DNA of 64,000 nucleotides from Kangiella sediminilitoris (GCF_001708405.1 NZ_CP012418.1:186001-250000), one strand, 5' to 3'; positions 8,610 to 17,819 are shown, numbered from the stretch's first letter. Notes: a model not told the origin generated them from the letters alone. Translations and numbers: made by a program.

Positions 8610-11060
8610 TCAAGAAGTCGCGCAGGTTACCCAGTCACCTTGCTGATAGAAAGTTACCTGGCCGTTTTCAATGCGAGCAAGGTGAAGCCATTGATTATTG
8701 ACCAATGAGGATACGACCGGCTGTTCCTGGAGTACTTTTTCAATGGTGTCTTCAGGTGCATCGATTACTACGGTTATGCGTAAAGGGGTGTGCTGCCACT
8801 CTTTACCATCGTGGACAGACTGTTTTGCCAAGCCAATCCTTAAGTCACCACCATTACCTTCGAATACGCCAATTCTACCCCCAACTACATTGTGAAGTGT
8901 TTTGTTACCGCTTCCATAGCGCAGAGTGTCAACGGTTGAAGCGAAGTACTGCATATTAATCCAGTTCGTGACCACCATTGGCGCCGTCATAATCTGGCTG
9001 AGCTGGGTCGCCTCTGGATCCTGGCTGTGATCGTACTCATGTAAAAAGGCACGCCCTTCGAAATCGAGACCTCTTGTTAGTGAGCGCGAACCAATGATAA
9101 ACGCGGCATTATTTGCCAAGCCCCACTCTGGTCGAGTCTGAGCCCAGTCACTAGCTCTTTTAAAAATTGCTTTTTTCAAAGATTCAGGACGTTGCTTTAA
9201 TTTTTCAAGACCCAGCGCAGGAGCTCGCTCAGCTCGCGCTGCTTCTCCCGCTTGTTTCAACGCATTGTTAATAATAGGAAGTAACTCAGCCGCTTTGCCT
9301 TGTAAATCATCAATATCAAATAGCGTCACCTGATCAGTCGTCGTATTATGCAGAGCAGCGACAAATCGGGTGGCTTCGGGGAGCACAACTCCACGTTCGG
9401 CTAGTCCTTCTCTTACCAGGGGATCATTTAGAATATCAGCAAGCGCTCGGGCGTTAACTTCACCTGTTTGACCGCAACAGGCACCACAATCTAAACCGGC
9501 TTTCTGTGGGTTATTTTCGGTCTGACTGCCATGGCCGACCAATAACACCAGCGGCGCGATATCGCTAGTCAAGTTCATTCCTTCAAGTACGCTGAATGCC
9601 AGCTCAATACGTTGAGAGACACCAGCCTGTAATATTGGGCGTAAGGCATGAGTCTGTTGTCGGGATAATCCTTTTGTTTCTTTATCACGGCCAGTGTTGC
9701 GGGTAAGTGAGCGTTTAATCAATTTACCGAGGTAACTTAGCCCCATGGTTTCAACCATGCTAAAGGTAGAGCCGGGAAGTGACTTAAAGTTAAACCAGTC
9801 TGCATCTTTACTGAGTTCTGACTGACGTTTTTCTATGACAGCCTGATCTAATGCTGGCTTACCAGTTGTATCCGTTACCGTCATGATAGGGGCGAGCAAA
9901 CCAGGAAGTTGTGGTCGAGTAGCCGAAGTGCCTAGCGGAGTGTAGCTAATAGGGAGGCCGAAAAAACCAGCAAAGCCCAGGGTTGTAATCTGTTCTGATT
10001 GGTTTTCTAGATGGCGACGGAACACTTCAGAACGAACGTCAATACAAAAGGCGGCCTGGACCCGTGCGTTACTGGTACCTGGCTTGGTAGAAGTACCGGC
10101 CTTACTTAAAGTTTGAGCTAATTGTCTTTGATAACTGTGCTCGTGCGCTCGTTGCCAGATATGCTTTATCTGAATCAGCTGGCTATCATACTGCTCGAAA
10201 TGGTTTTTCCATCTGGAGCGCCAGTCATGCCATGCCGAGCCATTATCTCTATCCGCATCATCAATCAACAGTTCCCAGCTCAGACGGATTGCCAGCAAAT
10301 GAACCAGCGACTCATCATCGTCATTATTAAGATCCGCTTGCCACTTGAGATAGGAGCACCATGAAGCCCAGCCGCTAACTCGGTAAATATTGGCCTGCAA
10401 ATAATCTGGCCAGTCGTGCTCGGGTATTTCAAGGTGAAGCAGAGCCTTGAGAATCTGCTGTCGAGGTGTGGGTTCAAGCTGAGAGGCTAAAGAAGGAATA
10501 TCGTGAGCATTCATTAATAAGCTCACGCTATGGTCTTTAGTTAATGTTTTGCGCCAGCTCTGGTAAAGACTGTTAATTCGTTGTGGGTTCCAGTCAGACT
10601 GATGCTTATCGTAATAGGAGGCACAAAATTGAGAAATCTGGTGAGTAATGGTGTCACACCATGCAGGTTCATGCTGAAGATCGCGGCGGCTGTCGAGGCA
10701 GTCGCTCAACAGAGGAGCAGGCGTTAAAATTTTATCGGTTTGAGTCAGGGCATCTACGACCTCTTCGGGAGTTAATTGCGATGCCATAAGATCAAGTGAT
10801 TGTTTGACGTCAACCATGCTTATTTCGCCATCCGCCCAAAGTTTCTGATAATAGGATAGCGACATTGTCATAGGGGAGCCTGCGAGGGCAGCCAGATGAT
10901 GTGCAACGTCTGTAAATGGTTGCGAAATATGCGACCAGTACGGATTAACCGCAATCAGTTTATCCATTGGCCATGATGGTGCTATGCAACTTGAAGCATT
11001 CTGGATCGCTTCATCTACCTTTATACGTAAGGCTTCATCATGTTGGTGCAACGCATTCAT
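8610..11060 (-). CDS. dabA: DabA (DUF2309), carbonic-anhydrase-like subunit of DAB inorganic carbon pump
   Basis: An 816-aa DUF2309 protein. DabA is a beta-carbonic-anhydrase-like zinc protein that, with the membrane partner DabB, takes up inorganic carbon as bicarbonate using membrane energy. The zinc/active-site set described for the Halothiobacillus enzyme is intact: Cys339 and Asp341 in AAFCIDVRSE, His510 in LLVGHGSQ and Cys525 in LDCGACCG. The 15-residue spacing between the last two also matches my memory of that enzyme. It overlaps the end of dabB by 4 bp, so the two are co-translated. The likely role in a heterotroph is supplying bicarbonate to carboxylases; this is an inference. Confidence 0.9.
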   Translation of the reverse strand: MNALHQHDEALRIKVDEAIQNASSCIAPSWPMDKLIAVNPYWSHISQPFTDVAHHLAALAGSPMTMSLSYYQKLWADGEISMVDVKQSLDLMASQLTPEEVVDALTQTDKILTPAPLLSDCLDSRRDLQHEPAWCDTITHQISQFCASYYDKHQSDWNPQRINSLYQSWRKTLTKDHSVSLLMNAHDIPSLASQLEPTPRQQILKALLHLEIPEHDWPDYLQANIYRVSGWASWCSYLKWQADLNNDDDESLVHLLAIRLSWELLIDDADRDNGSAWHDWRSRWKNHFEQYDSQLIQIKHIWQRAHEHSYQRQLAQTLSKAGTSTKPGTSNARVQAAFCIDVRSEVFRRHLENQSEQITTLGFAGFFGLPISYTPLGTSATRPQLPGLLAPIMTVTDTTGKPALDQAVIEKRQSELSKDADWFNFKSLPGSTFSMVETMGLSYLGKLIKRSLTRNTGRDKETKGLSRQQTHALRPILQAGVSQRIELAFSVLEGMNLTSDIAPLVLLVGHGSQTENNPQKAGLDCGACCGQTGEVNARALADILNDPLVREGLAERGVVLPEATRFVAALHNTTTDQVTLFDIDDLQGKAAELLPIINNALKQAGEAARAERAPALGLEKLKQRPESLKKAIFKRASDWAQTRPEWGLANNAAFIIGSRSLTRGLDFEGRAFLHEYDHSQDPEATQLSQIMTAPMVVTNWINMQYFASTVDTLRYGSGNKTLHNVVGGRIGVFEGNGGDLRIGLAKQSVHDGKEWQHTPLRITVVIDAPEDTIEKVLQEQPVVSSLVNNQWLHLARIENGQVTFYQQGDWVTCATS

Positions 11061-12592
11061 GCTGTATCTCCTGATGTATGAGAGCGACGATTTACCTTTG
11101 TTTCCGCCTGCACAGGACTCAATTTAAGAGGCCAGATTTTGAAGGTTAACCGGGTAAAGGTTTCATCAAGATAAAAGCCATAATAAATCCAGGGGTAGAT
11201 ACGCTTGAGCAAACGGCCATCTGGATATTTCACAATGGCTACCTGGACTGCGTACAGTAACCCAAAGCAGATCACGATCCACAAAAGTTGCAGGTAACTA
11301 TCAGTCACCGTAGTAGGTGTTACTGCGCTGAACAATGTGTGCCAGACGAAATAGAGGTTGGTAAGTGCAAGAATTCTAAAAACTCCAACTGTGAAGAGTG
11401 GTGTAGAGAAAAATCCCTGGTACCAAACCAAAGGAGCGAGGCCGAGAGTTAAAATAACAATAACTTCTTTGGCCAGGTAGAAACTGTCTAACCAGAACTG
11501 CCATAGTATTAAAGATGCAAATACGATTACGGCAGATACCAGCACTGACATGATTATGCCCTTAGGGACTGTCCCTCGATTGGTATAGTCCTTGGATTGA
11601 GCTTGCTTAACAGCATCACCGGCTGCCAGAAAGGCGTGCGCTTTATACAGGGAGTGAGCGACCAGATGCAAGAAGGCCAGTTCGTAAAGCCCAAGGCCAA
11701 TTTCCATCAACATAAAACCCATCTGGGCACAGGTCGACCAGGCTAGTCGGACTTTAATACTGACTCGGGTCATCATGACCCATCCTGCCAGTACGGCACT
11801 TATCGCTCCGAAAACTACCAGTAGTGTTTGTGCTGGGGCTGACATCTCGATGAGGGTTGCCATGAAGATAAGAATATACCCTCCCATGTTGACAACACCC
11901 GCATGGAGCAAAGCCGAGACTGGGGTTGGAGCTTCCATAACCTGAATAAGCCAGCCATGTAACGGAAGTAGCGCTGACTTTAAAATAGCGGCAAGAGCAA
12001 AAAGTGCTGCAGCGAATTGAAGCGGGGCATTCAGGTTACCCATTTCGGCAAGAGCTTTGTTGATATCAGTTATTGAGAGGCTGCCAATGTCCCGATAAAG
12101 TAAAATCAGAGCAACCAGTAAGCACAGCTCCGCCAAGCGGTTGACTATAAACTTTTTATGGGCAACGACTTGTCCTTCTTTACGTTCATTATAGTAGGTC
12201 AATAAATAATGCAGACTAATACTGCTACCGCTCCATGCCAGAGCGAGGAATAGAACGTTGGTTGTCGATATTAATGTTAAAACTGAACCGATAGTGAAGA
12301 TCATCGATCTTATAAAAAGAGCCTCCCGCGGTTCGCCTTCAAGGTATCGGGCTGAATAGTTGATGATGACCCAGCCAAGCACCGAGACCAGCGCGCCCAT
12401 GATGACAGATGCCAAGGGGCCCATCGAGCCAGTGGTGATCCATTGCACCAGAGGGAAAAGAAAACTAATTAAAAGTGCTAACAGAGCGGTAATCTTGGCG
12501 ATTTGCCAATGGTATCTGGTTGACATGAAGTTGAGAACAAAGCCTACTAAATACACCGTGGCGAGTATCAGACCGCTGCCCACAAAATACAT
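11057..12592 (-). CDS. dabB: DabB, NuoL/MrpA-like membrane subunit of DAB inorganic carbon pump
   Basis: A 511-aa multipass protein of the proton-conducting membrane transporter (NADH dehydrogenase subunit 5-like) family, with about 13 hydrophobic segments. The conserved antiporter core is visible: STTNVLFLALAWSGSSISLHYLLTYY, ALLPLHGWLIQVMEAPTPVSALLHAGVVNMGGYIL, and LVAHSLYKAHAFLAAGDAV. It lacks the long C-terminal arm of NuoL. Direct 4-bp overlap with dabA identifies it as DabB rather than a respiratory or Mrp subunit. It starts 113 bp from the divergent LysR regulator. Confidence 0.88.
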   Translation of the reverse strand: MYFVGSGLILATVYLVGFVLNFMSTRYHWQIAKITALLALLISFLFPLVQWITTGSMGPLASVIMGALVSVLGWVIINYSARYLEGEPREALFIRSMIFTIGSVLTLISTTNVLFLALAWSGSSISLHYLLTYYNERKEGQVVAHKKFIVNRLAELCLLVALILLYRDIGSLSITDINKALAEMGNLNAPLQFAAALFALAAILKSALLPLHGWLIQVMEAPTPVSALLHAGVVNMGGYILIFMATLIEMSAPAQTLLVVFGAISAVLAGWVMMTRVSIKVRLAWSTCAQMGFMLMEIGLGLYELAFLHLVAHSLYKAHAFLAAGDAVKQAQSKDYTNRGTVPKGIIMSVLVSAVIVFASLILWQFWLDSFYLAKEVIVILTLGLAPLVWYQGFFSTPLFTVGVFRILALTNLYFVWHTLFSAVTPTTVTDSYLQLLWIVICFGLLYAVQVAIVKYPDGRLLKRIYPWIYYGFYLDETFTRLTFKIWPLKLSPVQAETKVNRRSHTSGDTA

Positions 12593-12704
12593 AAAGACTC
12601 TCTTATTTAATTAGTTAACTCGACAGGCGCCATATTGCATCTGTTTTAATGTTTTGTAAAATATATAGATGTGATTTAAATGTTCTATAAAAGAGAACGA
12701 TTAT
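12593..12704. promoter_or_regulatory. Shared divergent control region dabB | lysR
   Basis: This 112-bp AT-rich gap separates divergent dabB and the LysR gene, the usual place for LysR-family operators. It contains short palindromes (AGTTAACT near 12613 and ATTTAAAT near 12677) and TATAAA (12684-12689) upstream of the LysR ATG. On the minus strand TTTACA followed after 17 bp by CAATAT is a weak promoter candidate for dabB. No operator can be assigned with certainty. Confidence 0.45.
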
Positions 12705-13589
12705 ATGCGTAACCTCAACTTCCACCATCTGCACTATTTCTGGACAGTCGCTAAAGAAGGACATCTGACACGCGCTGCTGAAAAGCTTAATGTCTCTCAG
12801 TCGGCATTATCCTCGCAAATACGCCAATTAGAGAATCAGCTTGATCATGATCTATTTCTGCGACAGGGAAGAAGTCTGGTGTTAACAGAAGTTGGGCATA
12901 TCGTCCTTCAGTATGCAGAAAGTATTTTTAATTTAGGCAGCGAACTACTGTCAGTCATGGAAAATGGTGAGCACCAAAAGGTGCAGCGTATCAAGGTCGG
13001 TGCTGTTGCTACGCTGTCACGTAATTTCCAGGAAAACTTTCTGCGGCCGGTATTTGGAAATACAGATATTAAGCTGGTGCTGAAGTCATCAAATCTTGAA
13101 GACCTTCTCAGTAAACTCGAGGTACATAAACTGGATCTGATTTTATCTAATCGGCCTGTGGTTTCCGACTCAGCTACTCCTTGGCGATGTAAATTGATTG
13201 CTGAGCAACGGGTATGCTTAGTAGGACCTAAGGATAAATTTTTGGAAAGCCTGTCCTTTCCGCAGGATTTGGATAAGGTCAAAGTATTAGTTCCCGGACC
13301 GGATAGCGAGATCCGAACGCAGTTTGATCTGTATTGTGAAGAGCATGGTGTTGTCGTTACGCCTTATGCGGAAGTGGACGATATGGCGATGATGAGGCTT
13401 TTGGCCCGAGACTCAGGAGGGGTGTCGGTAGTGCCGGAGGTTGTTGTTCAAGATGAGATTATCAGTGGTGTCCTGAAGAAATACACTACCTTTTCATCAG
13501 TCATTGAGAGCTTCTATGCTATTACGGCAAAGCGTCATTTTGACCTGCCAATAATAAAATCATTATTGAATTATCCTGAAGAGGCTTAG
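12705..13589 (+). CDS. LysR-family regulator (NhaR-like), probable regulator of dabBA
   Basis: A 294-aa LysR regulator. The N-terminal winged HTH reads HLHYFWTVAKEGHLTRAAEKLNVSQSALSSQIRQLE. The HxHYFWxVxKEG opening and the overall length resemble the NhaR branch more than CbbR or OxyR. Residues about 90-290 form the effector-binding domain. Its position divergent to dabB and the short shared control region suggest that it regulates the DAB pump, perhaps in response to CO2, pH or Na+. LysR genes next to dab operons are known in other bacteria. The ligand cannot be inferred. Confidence 0.8.
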   Translation: MRNLNFHHLHYFWTVAKEGHLTRAAEKLNVSQSALSSQIRQLENQLDHDLFLRQGRSLVLTEVGHIVLQYAESIFNLGSELLSVMENGEHQKVQRIKVGAVATLSRNFQENFLRPVFGNTDIKLVLKSSNLEDLLSKLEVHKLDLILSNRPVVSDSATPWRCKLIAEQRVCLVGPKDKFLESLSFPQDLDKVKVLVPGPDSEIRTQFDLYCEEHGVVVTPYAEVDDMAMMRLLARDSGGVSVVPEVVVQDEIISGVLKKYTTFSSVIESFYAITAKRHFDLPIIKSLLNYPEEA

Positions 13590-13610
13590 AGTGCAGTGGT
13601 GTTGAAATCA

Positions 13611-13637
13611 GAAGGCCCTGGTAGAGACAGAGCCTTC
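13611..13637. terminator. Weak hairpin between convergent lysR and yicC
   Basis: GAAGGC (13611-13616) pairs with GCCTTC (13632-13637), with an additional inner CTG/CAG pairing. It lies in the 63-bp gap between the convergent lysR and yicC stop codons, where a bidirectional terminator is expected. There is no T-tract on either strand, so termination is only suggested. Confidence 0.3.
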
Positions 13638-13652
13638 ATAGTCCTGATGATG

Positions 13653-14519
13653 TTATTCAATATTTTGAACTTGTTCGCGCATCTGCTCTATGAGGACTTT
13701 AATTTCAACAGAGCTACTGGTGATATCAGCATTTATTGACTTGGATCCTAAGGTATTGGCTTCGCGGTTAAATTCTTGCATCAGGAAGTCAAGTCGACGG
13801 CCGACAGGTCCTTTGTCCTTTAGCAGACGTAAGCATTCAGTGACATGAGTATTTAAACGATCCAGTTCTTCAGCAACATCCAGTTTTTGTGCCAGGAACA
13901 CCATTTCTTGCTCCAGTCTATCTGGATCAAGCTCAACTTGAGCATCTTCAAAACGGTTAATTAGACGTTCTCGTTGCCACTTCATTACTTCAGGCATCTG
14001 TTTTTCAACTTTACTGACTTCTGAGGATATGCCTGTCAAACGCTGCTCAATGATTTCGGCTAATGCTTCTCCTTCACGTTGTCTAACCTCGATTAACTGA
14101 TCGACTGCCTGAGAAAAAGCCTGTTTAACATCTTTCTCCATAGTGTCAGTATCAGCTTCTTCCTGTTGTAACAAACCTGGCCATCGCATCATCTGAACAA
14201 GATCGGGCGATTGATTATCCTGCGCAAGTACCTGTAGTTCCTCGTGGGCTGTAAGTAGCTGTTGAGCCATTTCCTGATCGAGCTTCATGCGGCCCGAATG
14301 TTTTGGATTCATCTCGATACGTAATGTGCAATCCAGCTTGCCGCGGTTAAGTCGTTTCCGCAGAAGGTTTCTTAGCTCGAACTCAAGATGACGGAATGAT
14401 TCAGGCATTCTGAAGTTCGGTTCAAGAAAACGTTGGTTTACAGATTTTATTTCCCAGGTAACGTTGCCCCATTCTGCAGCGAATTGCTGTCGAGCAAAGG
14501 CGGTCATGCTTTTTAACAT
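13653..14519 (-). CDS. yicC: YicC-family endoribonuclease
   Basis: YicC proteins (E. coli 287 aa) have an N-terminal YicC_N domain and a C-terminal DUF1732. This one begins MLKSMTAFARQ, the conserved family N-terminus, and gives 288 aa. A TTG 18 bp further upstream (14537) is in frame but would add residues not seen in the family, so ATG 14519 is preferred; a GGAG lies a little far upstream. C-terminal hallmarks are DRLNTHV, GPVGRRLDFLMQEFNREANTLGSKS and VEIKVLIEQMREQVQNIE. E. coli YicC is reported to be an RNase acting on small RNA such as RyhB. In Pseudomonas the order is rph-yicC-gmk; here that trio is split by insertions. Confidence 0.9.
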   Translation of the reverse strand: MLKSMTAFARQQFAAEWGNVTWEIKSVNQRFLEPNFRMPESFRHLEFELRNLLRKRLNRGKLDCTLRIEMNPKHSGRMKLDQEMAQQLLTAHEELQVLAQDNQSPDLVQMMRWPGLLQQEEADTDTMEKDVKQAFSQAVDQLIEVRQREGEALAEIIEQRLTGISSEVSKVEKQMPEVMKWQRERLINRFEDAQVELDPDRLEQEMVFLAQKLDVAEELDRLNTHVTECLRLLKDKGPVGRRLDFLMQEFNREANTLGSKSINADITSSSVEIKVLIEQMREQVQNIE

Positions 14520-14721
14520 ACGTAAAGTGTGCTCCAAACTGCTTCGATTTAGCGAGAAATATTGTCAGGTTTTCTCGCGGTAAGAAAATAGACACCGAAA
14601 GCCCTAGATTGTACCTATATTTGCAGGTATTGGCGATAGTTGAGTCATGGCACTAAAAAAAGCAAATGTATCATGCCTGAAAGTGGTTTTGTTTAAAGCT
14701 TGGAATATTTCTAGATTATAC

Positions 14722-15543
14722 CTATGCCCATCGACGTAATGCTTTAACATGGAAGCGTTTCTGATCTTCCAGTCGGAGCGCAGTGAGTTTGTTACCCCAT
14801 ACGCAGCCTGTATCAATAGCATAGATATTTTTCGCATTGGCCTTACCTTCAAGAGCAGCCCAATGACCAAACACAACTCTGGTTTCCTGTCCGATATTAC
14901 TTAACTCGTACCAAGGACTAAGCCCCTTATCCTGTTTCCCAGGGGTGGATTTACTCTTAAAGTCTAGAGCTCCATGTTGATGGCAAAATCGCATTCGAGT
15001 GAGTGCGTTAGTAATAAAACGAAGTCTATCAATTCCTTTGAGTTTTTTGTCCCAGTGGCTAGGCTTGTTGCCATACATATGCTGGAAAAAGTCCTTGGCA
15101 GTATCTTTGGCAGACAGTACCTCCTCTAACTCATAGGCACAGGCAAGAGTGAGATTCAGATCCCACTCAGGGGGGACGCCCGCATGAGTCATCAGGAAGT
15201 CGTGAGACTTATCATAAACAGCAAGATTCTGGCGACGGAGCCATTTCATTAATGTTTTACAATTATCTGCCTTGAGAATACGGTTGAGGTCATCTTTTTT
15301 CGGTAGTTTTGCTTCGGTATAGTACACCGCTAACAGGTGGAGATCGTGATTTCCCAATACAATGTCCATAACGTCCTGATGGTCATAGGCATAATTCAGA
15401 ACTTCTAGTGATTTGGGGCCTCGATTAACCAGGTCTCCGGCCAGCCAGAGTCTGTCATGAGTAGGATTGAAGTTGATTTTTGAGAGTAACAGACGAAATT
15501 CGTCGTAACAGCCTTGAATATCTCCAATCGCGTATGTTGCCAT
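14722..15543 (-). CDS. apaH: Symmetrical bis(5'-nucleosyl)-tetraphosphatase ApaH
   Basis: A 273-aa metallophosphatase (E. coli 280 aa) that cleaves Ap4A symmetrically to two ADP and also removes Np4 caps from RNA. The metallophosphoesterase motifs are all present: GDIQGCYDEF (residues 7-16), GDLVNRGPKSLEVL, LGNHDLHLLA, THAGVPP and VVFGHWAALEG. It starts 3 bp after apaG, the standard apaG-apaH pair. The 202-bp gap to yicC (14520-14721) is AT-rich and shows no gene. Confidence 0.95.
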   Translation of the reverse strand: MATYAIGDIQGCYDEFRLLLSKINFNPTHDRLWLAGDLVNRGPKSLEVLNYAYDHQDVMDIVLGNHDLHLLAVYYTEAKLPKKDDLNRILKADNCKTLMKWLRRQNLAVYDKSHDFLMTHAGVPPEWDLNLTLACAYELEEVLSAKDTAKDFFQHMYGNKPSHWDKKLKGIDRLRFITNALTRMRFCHQHGALDFKSKSTPGKQDKGLSPWYELSNIGQETRVVFGHWAALEGKANAKNIYAIDTGCVWGNKLTALRLEDQKRFHVKALRRWA

Positions 15544-15546
15544 AGG

Positions 15547-15924
15547 TTAGTGCAGTACTCCGGGGGTGGTAAGACTGAAAACAGGGATTGGTGCTTTGAA
15601 CTCAGCACCGTTCTGGCCAATCATGCTGTAATCACCTTCCATTGTCCCAATAGGAGTAGCGATGACTGCTCCGCTGGAATATTGATAACTTTTACCGGGC
15701 TCGATAAAGGGTTGCTCGCCAATGACACCCTGGCCCTGAACCTCAGTTACTTCGCCGTTAGCATCAGTAATAACCCAGTGCCTTGAGTCTAGTTTGGCAC
15801 CTAGTTCGCCGGTATTTTCTATGGTTACTGTATAGGCGAAAACGTAACGCTCATTTTCAGGCTCTGACTGTTCTTCAATATATTCTGTTTTAACGCTAAT
15901 TTGAAACTGATAATCTTCAGACAT
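15547..15924 (-). CDS. apaG: ApaG, fibronectin type III-like protein
   Basis: A 125-aa protein, exactly the length of E. coli ApaG. Family motifs include YVFAYTVTIENTG, ARLDSRHW-like LDSRHWVITDANG, VQGQGVIGEQPFIEPGKSYQYSSGAVI and GTMEGDYSM. ApaG is a beta-sandwich protein; the gene is coupled to apaH in many proteobacteria, but its molecular role is unsettled. The domain also occurs in eukaryotic F-box proteins and PDIP38. The gene is divergent from the SDR gene, with 123 bp between them. Confidence 0.93.
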   Translation of the reverse strand: MSEDYQFQISVKTEYIEEQSEPENERYVFAYTVTIENTGELGAKLDSRHWVITDANGEVTEVQGQGVIGEQPFIEPGKSYQYSSGAVIATPIGTMEGDYSMIGQNGAEFKAPIPVFSLTTPGVLH

Positions 15925-16047
15925 ATAAATAAAAGGCTTACCTTTAGGTCGGTCTTATGAATTAACGATCATTGTCTAATGTAACTGTGTCAGGCGCAAG
16001 CCTGTGGTAGTATTTAGCTACTTTCGATTGAACCCTGGTGTATTTAC

Positions 16048-16839
16048 ATGTCATCAACAACATCATCAGCTGTAAAAACGGTCATGGTTACCGGAGCGAG
16101 CTCAGGTTTTGGTTTGGAAACTGCGAGGCGTTTCGCTGGTAAAGGTTATAAAGTTATCGTTGCTGCAAGACGTAAAGAGCGTTTGGACGAGTTGAAACAA
16201 AGTCTTGAGCAAGAATTCGGAGAAGGGAAAATCCATGTGCTGGAGCTGGATGTCACTTCTGAAGAGCAAGTTGACAGAATATTCAGAGAGCTACCGGAGG
16301 AGTTTTCACAGGTAGATATTCTGGTGAATAATGCCGGCCTTGCACTGGGACTGGAGCCGGCACAGGAAGCAAACCTTGAGGACTGGCACCGAATGGTCGA
16401 TACCAATATTAAGGGTTTGTATTTGATGACACGAAAGATTCTGCCGGGTATGGTTGAGCGTAAAAGTGGCCATATCATAAATATTGGCTCAATAGCGGGA
16501 AACTACGCTTATCCGGGGGGTAATGCCTACGGCGCGACCAAGGCTTTCGTTAAGCAGTTTACCCGTAATCTGCGAGCAGACTTGTTGGGAACGCAGATAC
16601 GCGTAACAAATATTGAGCCAGGACTTGCTGAGACAGAATTCTCTTTGGTCCGTTTTGGTGGTGATCAGGAGAAGGCTGAGAATGTCTATAAGGGAACCAA
16701 CCCTCTGACAGCAGAAGACGTAGCTGAGGCTGTCGTTTGGGCCGCAGATCAGCCGCAGCATGTAAATATTAACAGTATAGAGCTAATGCCAACGTCACAG
16801 GCATGGGCGGCACTTGCCGTCGATAAAGTTCAAGGCTAG
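16048..16839 (+). CDS. Short-chain dehydrogenase/reductase (YdfG-like)
   Basis: A 263-aa classical SDR. The cofactor motif TGASSGFG is at residues about 15-22, NNAGLALG follows near 91, and the catalytic Ser-Tyr-Lys triad appears as NIGSIAG and YGATK. An Arg-Arg-Lys after strand 2 (VAARRKERL) favours NADPH. Overall layout and the C-terminal PGLAETEFSLVRFGGD strongly resemble E. coli YdfG (3-hydroxy acid / malonic semialdehyde reductase). It is the first of three plus-strand genes (SDR, MAPEG, SlyD) with 12-15 bp spacing. Confidence 0.85.
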   Translation: MSSTTSSAVKTVMVTGASSGFGLETARRFAGKGYKVIVAARRKERLDELKQSLEQEFGEGKIHVLELDVTSEEQVDRIFRELPEEFSQVDILVNNAGLALGLEPAQEANLEDWHRMVDTNIKGLYLMTRKILPGMVERKSGHIINIGSIAGNYAYPGGNAYGATKAFVKQFTRNLRADLLGTQIRVTNIEPGLAETEFSLVRFGGDQEKAENVYKGTNPLTAEDVAEAVVWAADQPQHVNINSIELMPTSQAWAALAVDKVQG

Positions 16840-16854
16840 CCAACAGGAGTCAAT

Positions 16855-17277
16855 ATGTCTTTTCAACCAATTCTAATTCCAGTTTTTGTAATGGTTCTGT
16901 TAACTTTTTCTGTTGCGGTGGTCATGGCTCGGCGTCGTTTTAGGTTTTATCGCCAACAAAGGTTGCACCCTCAGAAAACAGCCTCGAGAGAGGATATGAG
17001 CCGCCTGATGGAAGATAACCGAGCTCCAGACCACTTTATGAATCTGTTTGAAATGCCGGTTCTGTTCTATTTAGCTGTAGTCATCGCGCTGATTACCAGT
17101 AGTACCTCTGATTGGTTGTTAGGGCTGTCATGGCTCTATGTTTTATGTAGAATTGCTCATGCCTATATCCACTGCACCTATAACAACGTATTTCATCGCT
17201 TTAAAGCGTTTATCTCCAGCTACTTTGTTCTATTGGCGATGTGGGTTGTATTGATTGTAGATATTGTTTGGATTTGA
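16855..17277 (+). CDS. MAPEG-family membrane protein
   Basis: A 140-aa protein with four hydrophobic segments. The MAPEG-family signature is visible: NLFEMPVLFYLAVV in helix 2 and CRIAHAYIHCTYNNVFHRF in the loop-helix 3 region. Eukaryotic relatives are glutathione-dependent membrane enzymes (leukotriene C4 and prostaglandin E synthases); roles of the bacterial members are mostly unknown. It begins 15 bp after the SDR gene and ends 14 bp before the SlyD ATG, so it is likely in the same transcript. Confidence 0.8.
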   Translation: MSFQPILIPVFVMVLLTFSVAVVMARRRFRFYRQQRLHPQKTASREDMSRLMEDNRAPDHFMNLFEMPVLFYLAVVIALITSSTSDWLLGLSWLYVLCRIAHAYIHCTYNNVFHRFKAFISSYFVLLAMWVVLIVDIVWI

Positions 17278-17291
17278 AAGAAAGTATTAGC

Positions 17292-17780
17292 ATGAAGATT
17301 GAAAAAGATAGCGTTGTAGAACTGGATTATAAATTAATGGATCTTGATGGGAATGTCTGGGAGAGTTCTGATGAGGGCGGTCCCTGGGTTTATCTGCATG
17401 GTCATGGTGAAGTGATGCCGGGCCTCGAAGATAAGCTAATTGGAAAATCTATTGGACAGAAAATCAAGGTAGAATTCGGGCCAGAAGAAGCTTATGGTCC
17501 TTATGAAGAAGAATTGAAAACAGAAGTGCCGAGAGAAGCATTTGCCGATGTAGAAAATTTGACTGAGGGTATGCGCCTGGCTGCTGAAAGCAGTGATGGT
17601 GTCCATGCGGTCATGGTGCGTGAAGTCAGAGATGACGTGGTAGTGATTGATGCGAATCACCCTCTGGCTGGACAGGCGGTTAAAGTTGAGGTGAAGGTTT
17701 TATCAGTTCGCCCGGGTACTGCCGAAGAGATTTCTCATGGTCATGTCCACAAGAGTGGTACCTGCGAGCATAGGCACTAG
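17292..17780 (+). CDS. slyD: FKBP-type peptidyl-prolyl cis-trans isomerase, SlyD-like
   Basis: The preferred start is ATG 17292, giving MKIEKDSVVELDYKLMD and 162 aa; an upstream in-frame ATG at 17241 lies inside the MAPEG gene and adds non-family sequence. FKBP halves flank the insert-in-flap chaperone domain (about residues 70-125), as in SlyD: GPWVYLHGHGEVMPGLEDKLIGK, then GPEEAYGPYEEEL. A short His/Cys-bearing tail (SHGHVHKSGTCEHRH) echoes the metal-binding tail of E. coli SlyD, which delivers nickel for hydrogenase maturation. It may be a cytosolic folding helper here. Confidence 0.85.
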   Translation: MKIEKDSVVELDYKLMDLDGNVWESSDEGGPWVYLHGHGEVMPGLEDKLIGKSIGQKIKVEFGPEEAYGPYEEELKTEVPREAFADVENLTEGMRLAAESSDGVHAVMVREVRDDVVVIDANHPLAGQAVKVEVKVLSVRPGTAEEISHGHVHKSGTCEHRH

Positions 17781-17796
17781 TAGTTCTTAAGTTAAA

Positions 17797-17819
17797 AGCA
17801 GCTCACTTCTTGAGCTGCT
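17797..17819 (-). terminator. Intrinsic terminator overlapping the hydrolase stop region
   Basis: AGCAGCTC (17797-17804) and GAGCTGCT (17812-17819) form a perfect 8-bp stem with a 7-nt loop. On the minus strand the right arm is followed by TTTT, so it best suits the hydrolase gene, whose stop codon it overlaps. It may also slow transcription from slyD. Confidence 0.55.
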
